64,000 bases of DNA from contig NZ_CAJRAU010000002.1 of NCBI RefSeq assembly GCF_907165045.1, forward strand, positions 868,001-932,000, written 5' to 3'. Position 1 is the stretch's first letter. Each line of letters starts with the position of its first letter. The position numbers and the translations under genes are program-made. Shown piece by piece: positions 1 to 7,777 of the stretch. Origin of the DNA: Dyadobacter linearis. GTDB lineage: Bacteria > Bacteroidota > Bacteroidia > Cytophagales > Spirosomataceae. The notes beneath the pieces were generated by a model, which was given only the letters and a program-made list of their open reading frames with translations, searched no databases and was not told where the DNA came from.

Positions 1-768
1 ACCCTCGAAACCTGCTTCGTTGAGCGCAAGTAATGTGTGACAGGCAGTTACGCCTGATCCGCAATGCACCACCACCTGTTCAGGCGTGCGGCCGGCCAAT
101 GCAGCCTGGTATTTAGAGGTAAGTTCTTCCTTCGTCAAAAACTCACCGTTTTCGTTCAAATTAGAAGTATAAGGTATATTGACCGCGCCCGGAATGTGAC
201 CAGCTACTAAGTCAATCGGCTCACTTTCACCTGCATAGCGGTAATGCTCCCGCACATCGATCACCATTAATTCCGGGTCCGTGGAAATTTCTGAAACACG
301 GGATATGTCGGCCAGCGGCCAGCGCCAGCTATTTGCGGGATACTGCTTCAACTGTGGTTTTGCAGGAATCTCCGATGTAATTGGAATGCCGGCCTTTATA
401 ATGGCGTCAAGTCCGCCGCTTACAACGTACACTTTTTCGTGTCCGATCGCTTTGAGCATCCACCAAAACCGGGAGGCTGCATTTGCTCCGTTTTTATCAT
501 CATAAACCACAACGGTGCTTTCGGGCGAAATGCCTGCGCTGCCCAAAAGCTGCCCGAAATCCTGTGGCTCGGGCAGAGGATGTCTTCCACCATTTGCCGC
601 ATTATCCGTTTTGTCAGACAGTTGCGTTTCCAGATCCAGAAAAAGCGCATTTTCAAGATGGCCGGCCTGATATCGCTGGAATGCATCCGGCCCGCCTCTT
701 GCGTCAATCAGCACCAATTCGCCCTGGGAAAGCAATTTTTTAAGATCTTCGGCTACAATGATATTCAT
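1..768 (-). CDS. Sulfurtransferase, two rhodanese domains (3' end cut by window edge)
   Basis: Thiosulfate/3-mercaptopyruvate sulfurtransferase family, which moves sulfane sulfur onto cyanide or thiol acceptors in the cytoplasm. From the ATG at 768 the frame stays open to base 1 (256 codons seen). An inactive N-terminal rhodanese domain (about 1-130) carries VLIDARGGPDAF and VVVYDDKNG; the catalytic domain (about 150-256) carries VIDVREHYRYAG and the active loop CGSGVTA with nucleophile Cys236. The CGSGVT loop is more typical of mercaptopyruvate than thiosulfate enzymes, but substrate cannot be fixed from this. Only the last few dozen residues are missing. It is divergent from the GNAT gene to its right. 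Confidence 0.9.
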   Translation of the reverse strand, partial: MNIIVAEDLKKLLSQGELVLIDARGGPDAFQRYQAGHLENALFLDLETQLSDKTDNAANGGRHPLPEPQDFGQLLGSAGISPESTVVVYDDKNGANAASRFWWMLKAIGHEKVYVVSGGLDAIIKAGIPITSEIPAKPQLKQYPANSWRWPLADISRVSEISTDPELMVIDVREHYRYAGESEPIDLVAGHIPGAVNIPYTSNLNENGEFLTKEELTSKYQAALAGRTPEQVVVHCGSGVTACHTLLALNEAGFEG

Positions 769-930
769 ATAGAAGTCTGGTTTTAGATTTAGTAAAGAAA
801 GTGACTTTTCGGGAAAAGTGAGAATTCGCGAGCGGTATCCAACCGAATACTTTTTATCATTATGTTTGGCATTCGGGGACGCGCTGAGGGAATCGGCAAT
901 ATATTCCGGCAATTTTTGAATAAAATACAA

Positions 931-1731
931 ATGACTATAAGCACTTTTCAGGAAGCTGATCTTGTCCAGCTGCCAGCATTGCAACCTCCCGACTGGGGAG
1001 ATCTGATTCCCAGGTTCCGGTTTTTTATCAGATCAGACTTTTGCTCTCCTATTAAGATTTCTGAAAATGGGCAATTAATGGCGATTGGAACGAATATGTA
1101 CCATACCAATTCGGTGTGGCTCGCCTGCATTGTTGTACATCCTGCGCACCGGAATAAGGGCTTAGGAAAAATCATCACCCAGGAACTGATCAAACAGATA
1201 GACCGTCGAAGGTTTCCTAGTATCTACCTCGATGCCACTGAGTTTGGCTACCCGGTTTATAGAAAATTAGGATTTGAAATCGAAAACTGTTATTCGCATT
1301 TTACCCGCGAAGATGCGTTGCCGCCCCATACCATCTCACCGCAAATCGTGCCGTTCGAAGCGCAATTCCGAACACAGGTATACAAGATCGACAGCGAGAT
1401 CAGTGGAGAAAACCGGGCGGGTATCCTCGATGATTTTCTGAATTCTTCAATGCTATATGTTACTGATGATATTGTATTGGGTTATTATATTCCCAATTGG
1501 GGCGACGCGCCTGTTATCGCGATCGACGATCAGGCAGGTATTGAGCTGATGAAATTGAGATTTCAGACGCAGGATAAAGCAATATTACCGCAGGAAAACT
1601 CGCTGGCAATCCAGTTTTTAATTCAAAATAATTTTGCCGAATACCGCTTTTCAAGAAGAATGTTTTTGGGGTTGAAAAAAGAATGGATGCCGGAAAAAAT
1701 ATTCAACCGAGTCAGCGGGTCGCTGGGATAA
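931..1731 (+). CDS. GNAT-family N-acetyltransferase, YitH-like two-domain form
   Basis: Probable cytoplasmic acetyl-CoA dependent N-acetyltransferase of unknown substrate. The acetyl-CoA binding motif is visible as HPAHRNKGLGKIITQEL (R-x-x-G-x-G/A), followed by the usual YLDATEFGYPVYRKLGF strand-helix. A C-terminal half ending in YRFSRRMFLG resembles the extra domain (Acetyltransf_18) of YitH-type GNATs. I place the start at 931 because the homologous part begins at MTISTFQEADL; an open frame reaches 862 but its 23 extra residues have no family character. It ends one base before the convergent stop of the thioredoxin-like gene. Confidence 0.8.
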   Translation: MTISTFQEADLVQLPALQPPDWGDLIPRFRFFIRSDFCSPIKISENGQLMAIGTNMYHTNSVWLACIVVHPAHRNKGLGKIITQELIKQIDRRRFPSIYLDATEFGYPVYRKLGFEIENCYSHFTREDALPPHTISPQIVPFEAQFRTQVYKIDSEISGENRAGILDDFLNSSMLYVTDDIVLGYYIPNWGDAPVIAIDDQAGIELMKLRFQTQDKAILPQENSLAIQFLIQNNFAEYRFSRRMFLGLKKEWMPEKIFNRVSGSLG

Positions 1732-2478
1732 CTATCTCAATACCAACTCGCTGATCCTGGAAAATTCCGTATGCGGTGCCATTGCTTTTACAATACCCTT
1801 TTTGTCAACTAATATAAAAAACGGCGTTTCGCTGATCTTGTACCTGTGGTTGAAACCATATGATTCGGGAACCGGGATAAAACCGCAATTGCGCTTCGGG
1901 ATCGCTTCCATGCATTCTTCCCTCGTGTTCAAGGTAGTCCCGAGTGAAACGATATCAATGCCTCTCTTCTTATTCTCTTCAATGAAGTTAGAAATGACCT
2001 TGGTACTGGCCAGCGTATAAAGCGGTTTTTCATATTTTACCCAAAACCCCAACAGGATATACTTGCCGCGCAGCTTGTCCGAATTGTATTCTTTTCCGTC
2101 CAAACCTTCCATTATAAATGAAGAAAGCGGCTCCCCTACTTCCGGCATAAGATCCGGATTATTCATCACAGAACCGTCTGACTGTACGTCAACCTGATTT
2201 CTTTTAATCACTTCAAAAGAAGACGCTTTTCCATATTTATCGAAAACGGGCAGTGTTTTATACAGTCCCGGATTCCGCTTCAATTTCTCATCATACTCGG
2301 CATAACTCAGCCTTTTACCTGTCGCGCGATCAATAATGACCGATTCGCGGTTCATCACGAATTGCTGGCTCACCTTGCCATTATAACGGGTAACCTTCGG
2401 CTCCTCCTGTGCCGAACAAACCGTACTGTTGAATACCAGGAAAAGAAGAAGATAAAAATTGACCTGCTTACTGCACAT
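1732..2478 (-). CDS. Exported thioredoxin-fold protein lacking the CxxC site
   Basis: A 248-residue protein with a hydrophobic N-terminal signal (about 1-23, cut near CSAQ) and a C-terminal redoxin/TlpA-like domain from about residue 112 (GEPLSSFIMEGLDG, then LRGKYILLGFWVKYEKPL). In active relatives the segment after the FW strand is WCxxCxxE; here it reads WVKYEKP, so both redox cysteines are missing. Two cysteines remain further on (EECMEAIPKRNC), not in a CxxC arrangement. The cis-proline region is SETPFFILVDKKG. It is probably periplasmic and non-redox, perhaps a binding or scaffold version of the fold. Function unknown. Confidence 0.7.
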   Translation of the reverse strand: MCSKQVNFYLLLFLVFNSTVCSAQEEPKVTRYNGKVSQQFVMNRESVIIDRATGKRLSYAEYDEKLKRNPGLYKTLPVFDKYGKASSFEVIKRNQVDVQSDGSVMNNPDLMPEVGEPLSSFIMEGLDGKEYNSDKLRGKYILLGFWVKYEKPLYTLASTKVISNFIEENKKRGIDIVSLGTTLNTREECMEAIPKRNCGFIPVPESYGFNHRYKISETPFFILVDKKGIVKAMAPHTEFSRISELVLR

Positions 2479-2615
2479 GCAAATAAAAAGAAAATATTAT
2501 GATTTTAAAAATATCAAAAGCTTGATATTGTCAGAATCATTGCCGAAATTTATACTTCTATAACTGCCGAACCCGCCACAATATTTCAGGCAAAATTAAC
2601 TTTATTGGAGATTTT

Positions 2616-3872
2616 ATGTACGAGAGGATCCGTGAGAAATTGGGAATATTGGCAGATGCAGCGAAATATGACGTTTCGTGTTCGTCCAGCGGAAGTAATA
2701 GGAAAAATGAAAATAAAGGCTTGGGAGATGCCGAAGGAACCGGGATTTGCCACACTTATACGGAGGACGGGCGCTGCGTTTCACTTCTGAAAGTACTCCT
2801 GACCAATCACTGCATCTTTGATTGTGCGTTTTGCGTATCGAGACGGAGCAACGATATCAAGCGAGCCGCATTTAGTGTTGAAGAAGTAGTCGAACTGACG
2901 ATCAATTTCTATCGACGCAACTATATAGAGGGACTTTTCCTGAGTTCCGGCATTTTTAAGAATGCAGATTATACGATGGAAAGGCTGGTCCGGATCGTGA
3001 AAAAGTTGCGTACCGAAGAGCGCTTTAATGGATATATCCATTTGAAAACGATCCCCGGCGCGAGTGAGGAATTGCTGAAAGAGGCTGGCATGTACGCCGA
3101 CCGGATGAGCATCAATCTGGAAATGCCGACCGAAGCCGGATTAAAAATTCTGGCTCCCGAGAAATCGCACGAAGAAGTCAAAAAGCCGCTTGGCTTTATT
3201 CAGAAAAGCATTACCCAGTTTTCGGATGAAAAAGCGCTGATCAAGCATGTTCCCAAGTTTGTTCCGGCCGGTCAAAGCACGCAGATTGTAATCGGTGCGA
3301 CGCCGGATACCGACAAGGAAATTATGCATACCGCTAATGCATTCTATAAGAATTTCTCGCTGAAACGGGTCTATTATTCGGGCTATATCCCGATCAGCAA
3401 TGATAGCCGCCTGCCTGTAATTGGCTCACAACCACCATTGATCCGCGAAAACCGGCTTTATCAGGCCGACTGGCTGATGCGTTTTTATGGATTCAATGTG
3501 CAGGAAATACTAAATGACGCCCATCCTAATTTGGACGTAGATGTAGACCCGAAGTTAAGCTGGGCGCTGCGGCATTTAGAGCAGTTTCCAGTCGATGTGA
3601 ATACGGCTGATTATCGGATGATACTGCGGGTACCTGGAATTGGTGTGACTTCTGCATTGAAGATCGTACAGGCGAGGAAATTTGGCAGGCTATATAAAGA
3701 TCATTTGAAAAAAATTGGAATTTCCTTCAACAAGGCGCGCCATTTTATCAGGTACGGAGATAGCCCGATGCAGTTGAAAGAATATGAAGCGGGACATATT
3801 AAGGGTATCATTTTGGCTGAAAGTCATAGCAAATACCAAAAGAATCCGCACAACCAGCTTTCGCTTTTCTGA
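2616..3872 (+). CDS. Radical SAM protein linked to DNA modification/repair (TIGR03916 type)
   Basis: A 418-residue radical SAM enzyme of the family named putative DNA modification/repair radical SAM protein. The 4Fe-4S motif is CIFDCAFC (Cys66, Cys70, Cys73), preceded by the family signature GLGDAEGTGICHTYTEDGR. The C-terminus (about 325-385) holds a helix-hairpin-helix stretch, VPGIGVTSALKIVQARKFG, expected to touch DNA. A clear GGAG lies at 2607-2610, six bases before the ATG at 2616. The stop overlaps the next ATG by one base, so the two genes are translationally coupled. In this family the partner gene and often a uracil-DNA-glycosylase-like protein are neighbours; no glycosylase domain is present here. 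Exact chemistry is unknown. Confidence 0.88.
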   Translation: MYERIREKLGILADAAKYDVSCSSSGSNRKNENKGLGDAEGTGICHTYTEDGRCVSLLKVLLTNHCIFDCAFCVSRRSNDIKRAAFSVEEVVELTINFYRRNYIEGLFLSSGIFKNADYTMERLVRIVKKLRTEERFNGYIHLKTIPGASEELLKEAGMYADRMSINLEMPTEAGLKILAPEKSHEEVKKPLGFIQKSITQFSDEKALIKHVPKFVPAGQSTQIVIGATPDTDKEIMHTANAFYKNFSLKRVYYSGYIPISNDSRLPVIGSQPPLIRENRLYQADWLMRFYGFNVQEILNDAHPNLDVDVDPKLSWALRHLEQFPVDVNTADYRMILRVPGIGVTSALKIVQARKFGRLYKDHLKKIGISFNKARHFIRYGDSPMQLKEYEAGHIKGIILAESHSKYQKNPHNQLSLF

Positions 3873-4642
3873 TGGAAACCTTTGTATTCGATGGGACGCT
3901 GGAAGGTTTGCTTACGGCCGTGTTTTATTGTTACCAGAAAAAGAGCGAAAAGGTGAAAGTCGTGAGCTCTGCACACTTTCATCCGGATGTATTTCACCAG
4001 CATTTCACGGTGGTAAGTGAGGACGATAAGGCGAAACGGGTTTGGGCAGGATTGCGCAAAAAGTTGGATCCCGGCTGGATGTTGAATATATATAAAGCCT
4101 TCCTCTCTGAGCAGCCGCAAGCTTTTCAGCATTTGCTGGATTTTGCAAGATATATCATTGATCACGAGCAAGGAGCGGAGACAAATTTTGGGAATTCTGA
4201 TGTGCTCGCGATTTCCCAGTTAGAGCACAAAGTGCATCGCGAAAAGCACAGAATGGAAGCATTTATACGGTTTCAGAAAACGGGTGATGATATTTTCTAT
4301 GCGCATATCGAACCGGATTTCAATGTCCTGCCGCTGTTGATCAAACATTTCAAAAACAGGTATGCCGATCAGAAATGGATTATTTATGATCTGAAAAGAA
4401 AATACGGGCTGTTTTATGATCTTGAAAAAGTGGAGGAAATCGTGTTTGACTTTACAGAGGAAATGTCACCAAGCCTCAATGCGTTGCCCGCGAGATTATT
4501 AGATGAAAAAGAAGAACTGTATACGATTCTATGGAAAGATTATTTCAAAAATGTCAACATTCCGGCACGGAAGAATATGAAGTTGCATATTCGTCACGTG
4601 CCGAAACGATATTGGAAATATTTGTCTGAAAAGCAGGGCTAA
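3872..4642 (+). CDS. DUF4130 / TIGR03915 putative DNA metabolism protein
   Basis: A 256-residue partner of the radical SAM gene, starting on the last base of its stop codon. It matches the DUF4130 family: N-terminal FVFDGTLEGLLTAVFYCY, central HRMEAFIRFQKTGDD and HIEPDFNVLPLLIKHF, and the terminal signature VPKRYWKYLSE. In many bacteria this domain is fused to a uracil-DNA glycosylase of the UdgX kind or precedes one. Here the protein ends right after the DUF4130 signature, so it is the stand-alone form. Role inferred only from the family and the conserved pairing: a cofactor or substrate-handling subunit in an undefined DNA repair reaction. Confidence 0.85.
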   Translation: METFVFDGTLEGLLTAVFYCYQKKSEKVKVVSSAHFHPDVFHQHFTVVSEDDKAKRVWAGLRKKLDPGWMLNIYKAFLSEQPQAFQHLLDFARYIIDHEQGAETNFGNSDVLAISQLEHKVHREKHRMEAFIRFQKTGDDIFYAHIEPDFNVLPLLIKHFKNRYADQKWIIYDLKRKYGLFYDLEKVEEIVFDFTEEMSPSLNALPARLLDEKEELYTILWKDYFKNVNIPARKNMKLHIRHVPKRYWKYLSEKQG

Positions 4643-4644
4643 CC

Positions 4645-6465
4645 TTATTTGATCCGGCTATCCAGCCAGGCTGAGCGGAATTTTTGCATTTCAGGGGTAA
4701 GTGCTTGTCCCAAAGTTTCACTCGGAACGACGAGCAGCCTAGGGTTTTCAATCAATGCGATCGTTGCCAGTTTGGTTTCTTCGCGGTGCTTGTATTCAAC
4801 GGTTATTTTGTCTCCGGGTTTGTGTGATTTTAAAATTGTGTTCAGGTCATTTTGTGAACCAATGGCTTTTCCCTCTACTCTCAGGATCTGATCATCTACG
4901 TCGAGGCCAGCGGCATAGAGTGGAGAACCGATCAATGTGTTGTTTAGTATTGTTAGTTCAGAACCTTCTTTAAACCTTAGGTCGCCAATCCACGCCTGAC
5001 CTTCCGATTGTTTTTTGAGCGTAAGTCCGGCTTTTGCCAGGAGCGGTTTGTAGTCAAAAGATTCATGTCCGTTTACATACTTAGTAAAAAAGCTGGCTGC
5101 GAAATCGGCATCCTTTGAATAATCCGCAAGTACAGTCTGCAAGTCAGAAACCGAATAAGGAATCTCAGGTTTCCCGTGTTTCAGCCAGAGCATTTTCATA
5201 AAATCATCCAGATTTAAACCTTTGGACCTGAGTTCCAGATCGAGTGCCAGGGCGATTGAAGCTCCGTAGGGATAGTAGGATGTGTAGAAATTGGGATAGT
5301 TCGTTTTATCAACCGCCACGCCAGCATCCACAAAAACAGCCATATTGCTTGCCTGGACGGGGGAAACGCGTTTTGCACCCGGCGTGTTTTCTTTTGTATT
5401 TACCAGAAATGTGAGTGCTTGGCAATAGTCTGCCAGTGGATCGAACCCTGCTCTTTCCAAAATCAGGTCACCGTAATATTGAGTGAAACCTTCTGCAAAC
5501 CAAAGCTCGAAGCTCATATTGCTTTTTTCGAAATTGAAAGGTTCGAGCGATTTGGGACGGATCCGTTCCACATTCCACGTATGGAAAAATTCATGTGAAA
5601 ACACACCGAGCAGATTATCCGAGCCATTAAATGCGACCGGAATACTGATCATCGTACTGTTCCGGTGCTCCATTCCGTCACCTTTAACGTAAGGATTGAT
5701 GCTAGCAAGAAAAGTATATTCAGGAGAATCAAACACAGGATATTCACCGAAAATCGTCTTTGCTTCCTGCGTAACCTTTTTCACTTTGTCTGCAAAACTG
5801 CTTGATAGTGAATCACTTGCATTCGCTTCGAGTGCCAGTTTGAACTTCGATTGTTTTCCATCGACATTCTCCAAAGTCCATTCCTTCCAGATGAGCTTGC
5901 CTATTTTAGTGGGAGAATCCATAAAGTACTGCAAACCCGGCGCAGTGAAAGTATTCGGTTCTTTACCTTTAAGCAGCTGTGTCGCGATTGTCCATTTCGA
6001 TTCTTTGGGTAGATTAAATTTCACTTCCATCGGTGCATTCTGCAATTCTTTCACCCACATGAAAGTTGCGGGCATATTGAGCTGAATGCTCGACGCATCT
6101 ATTCCCGCGTAGGTACCGTCGGCGTGGTTTGCATAAAGTGTATATTCCACTTTTACAAAACCATTGATACCTAAAACCCTGTACATATCACCATCAATGT
6201 GCTGAATATCAAGCTTTTTGCCGGACTTATCAGAGGCGGAGACTTCATACACGTTCTTGCCGTATTCATGCGTCGCATAACGCCCGGGGGACGACCGGCT
6301 CATCCGGAAAGTCAGTTCCTTTTGAGGCACATCAGAGACATTTACCTTAATATTTGCCTCGTGATGAACCAGATTCGGGAAGGAAACATCATAGCTGATT
6401 TTTTGCGCGAGTGCATGGAATGCGATCGCTTGCAAAGCGATGAGGGATAGTATTTTTTTAGTCAT
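4645..6465 (-). CDS. M61-family metallopeptidase with C-terminal PDZ domain
   Basis: Secreted zinc peptidase of the glycyl-aminopeptidase (M61) family, 606 residues. It has a signal peptide (MTKKILSLIALQAIAFHALAQ), an N-terminal beta domain (about 25-190), and the catalytic domain with HEFFHTWN (zinc ligands about His291 and His295) and the third ligand in LWFAEGFTQYY (about Glu325). The C-terminal part (about 490-580) is PDZ-like: LIGSPLYAAGLDVDDQILRV and SHKPGDKITVEYKH. Family members cleave N-terminal Gly or Ala and may act in periplasmic protein turnover. It converges on the DUF4130 gene with two bases between stops. Confidence 0.9.
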   Translation of the reverse strand: MTKKILSLIALQAIAFHALAQKISYDVSFPNLVHHEANIKVNVSDVPQKELTFRMSRSSPGRYATHEYGKNVYEVSASDKSGKKLDIQHIDGDMYRVLGINGFVKVEYTLYANHADGTYAGIDASSIQLNMPATFMWVKELQNAPMEVKFNLPKESKWTIATQLLKGKEPNTFTAPGLQYFMDSPTKIGKLIWKEWTLENVDGKQSKFKLALEANASDSLSSSFADKVKKVTQEAKTIFGEYPVFDSPEYTFLASINPYVKGDGMEHRNSTMISIPVAFNGSDNLLGVFSHEFFHTWNVERIRPKSLEPFNFEKSNMSFELWFAEGFTQYYGDLILERAGFDPLADYCQALTFLVNTKENTPGAKRVSPVQASNMAVFVDAGVAVDKTNYPNFYTSYYPYGASIALALDLELRSKGLNLDDFMKMLWLKHGKPEIPYSVSDLQTVLADYSKDADFAASFFTKYVNGHESFDYKPLLAKAGLTLKKQSEGQAWIGDLRFKEGSELTILNNTLIGSPLYAAGLDVDDQILRVEGKAIGSQNDLNTILKSHKPGDKITVEYKHREETKLATIALIENPRLLVVPSETLGQALTPEMQKFRSAWLDSRIK

Positions 6466-6507
6466 GAATATGAAAGAAGTAGCAAAAATTAAATATAACT
6501 TAACCCC

Positions 6508-7194
6508 ATGAAAAAATTATTACTTCCGATCGTTTCGGTATTTCTTTTTGCCCAAACTTCTTTCAGTCAGTCGAAAGCATTATTGAACGGGAAAGACCTG
6601 CAAGGCTGGCATGTGGACGTGCCGGAAATGGACAAAGATCCAAATGTAAAATCGCCTTTTATCATCAAAAATGGAATGCTGACCAGTCTGGGGACACCGG
6701 GTGGCCATTTAATCACAGACGATCAATATGAAAACTTTCGTTTAACCTTTCAGTATCGTTTTGCCGGAAAGCCGGGTAACTGCGGTGCGCTGGTATTCGT
6801 TTCTACTCCGCGTGACTTGTACGAAATGTTCCCGAAATCGATCGAAGTCCAGATGATGCATCAAAATGCAGGTGATTTCTGGTGTATTCAGGAAGATATT
6901 ACAGTACCTGATATGGAAAAACGACGCGGCCCAAAAGAAAAATGGGGAGTTAACGGAGATAAGTTGCGCCGTATTCCAAACCTGACGGACGGAACCGAAA
7001 AACCGCTGGGTGAATGGAATTCAATGCATATTGAATGTGTTAAAAATTCGATCAAAGTGTGGCTGAATGGCGTGCTGGTCAATTATGGCTACAACGCTAC
7101 GGCCCAGAAAGGACAGATCGCCTTGCAGTCGGAAGGCTCAGAAGTGGAATTCAAGGAAGTGATGGTCACTCCTATCAAAACATTGTCAAAATAA
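6508..7194 (+). CDS. Exported DUF1080 (3-keto-disaccharide hydrolase-like) protein
   Basis: A 228-residue protein with a signal peptide (cut near SFSQ) and one concanavalin-like DUF1080 domain: LLNGKDLQGWHV at the start, FRLTFQYRF, a NCGALVFVS sheet, SIEVQMMHQNAGDFW, and GEWNSMHIECV / VWLNGVLVNYG near the end. The family includes periplasmic 3-keto-glycoside hydrolases and carbohydrate-binding proteins and is expanded in Bacteroidota. Substrate unknown. Its TAA overlaps the ATG of lspA by one base (ATAATG), so the two are co-translated. Confidence 0.85.
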   Translation: MKKLLLPIVSVFLFAQTSFSQSKALLNGKDLQGWHVDVPEMDKDPNVKSPFIIKNGMLTSLGTPGGHLITDDQYENFRLTFQYRFAGKPGNCGALVFVSTPRDLYEMFPKSIEVQMMHQNAGDFWCIQEDITVPDMEKRRGPKEKWGVNGDKLRRIPNLTDGTEKPLGEWNSMHIECVKNSIKVWLNGVLVNYGYNATAQKGQIALQSEGSEVEFKEVMVTPIKTLSK

Positions 7195-7706
7195 TGTCAA
7201 AACTAAAATCCAGCAGGGTTTTCAGAAATGCAGTAGTATTGAGCATTCTGGTTGCAAATATCGGATGTGACCAGATATCTAAGCAGATTGTCCGAAAACA
7301 TGTAGGGTTTTATGAATCGATCAGCGTTATAAAGGATTACTTCACAATCATTTACGTAGAAAATACAGGCGCGTTTCTAAGTATAGGAAGCAATTTACCC
7401 GATACTTTAAAAATATTGATTCTCTCGGTTATTCCGCTTATCGCGCTCATTTTCGGAGTATTTTATATTCTGGTGAAAAGAAACTTAACACTCCTCAGCT
7501 CACTTGCATTGAGCTTTGCGATTGGTGGTGGAATAGGCAACATTTACGACAGGCTTATGCACGGTTCAGTCACGGATTTTATGCACATTAACCTCGGCTT
7601 TTTCCAAACAGGCATTTTTAATATGGCCGATGTTTCAATCATGACCGGCATGTTCATTTTTCTTTACCAGTCATTCAGCAGGCAAAAAGAACGGATGCTG
7701 GGATAA
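7194..7706 (+). CDS. lspA: Lipoprotein signal peptidase (signal peptidase II)
   Basis: Inner-membrane aspartyl protease that removes signal peptides from diacylglyceryl prolipoproteins. The 170-residue product has four hydrophobic segments and the conserved blocks DQISKQIV, VENTGAFLSIG, GGIGNIYDRLMHGSVTDF and FNMADVSI; the two catalytic Asp residues sit in the IYDR and FNMAD blocks. An upstream in-frame start at 7059 exists but lies inside the DUF1080 gene and adds no family sequence; the ATG at 7194 overlapping the previous stop is the real start. Several lipoproteins in this window (35507, 36862, 37433, 24618) would be substrates. Confidence 0.95.
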   Translation: MSKLKSSRVFRNAVVLSILVANIGCDQISKQIVRKHVGFYESISVIKDYFTIIYVENTGAFLSIGSNLPDTLKILILSVIPLIALIFGVFYILVKRNLTLLSSLALSFAIGGGIGNIYDRLMHGSVTDFMHINLGFFQTGIFNMADVSIMTGMFIFLYQSFSRQKERMLG

Positions 7707-7723
7707 GCGATCAGCTGTTGGCC

Positions 7724-7761
7724 ATTAGCTGTTAGGGTAAGAATACCGGCTAACAGCTAAT
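7724..7761. terminator. Inverted repeat between lspA and acnA, possible bidirectional terminator
   Basis: A perfect 12-bp inverted repeat: ATTAGCTGTTAG at 7724-7735 and CTAACAGCTAAT at 7750-7761, with a 14-base loop. Related words (TCAGCTGTTGGCC, TAGCTAACGGCTAA) sit on either side, as if a short repeat had been copied. It lies between the ends of two converging genes, which suits a terminator, but neither side has a run of T. Confidence 0.5.
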
Positions 7762-7777
7762 AGCTAACGGCTAATAC

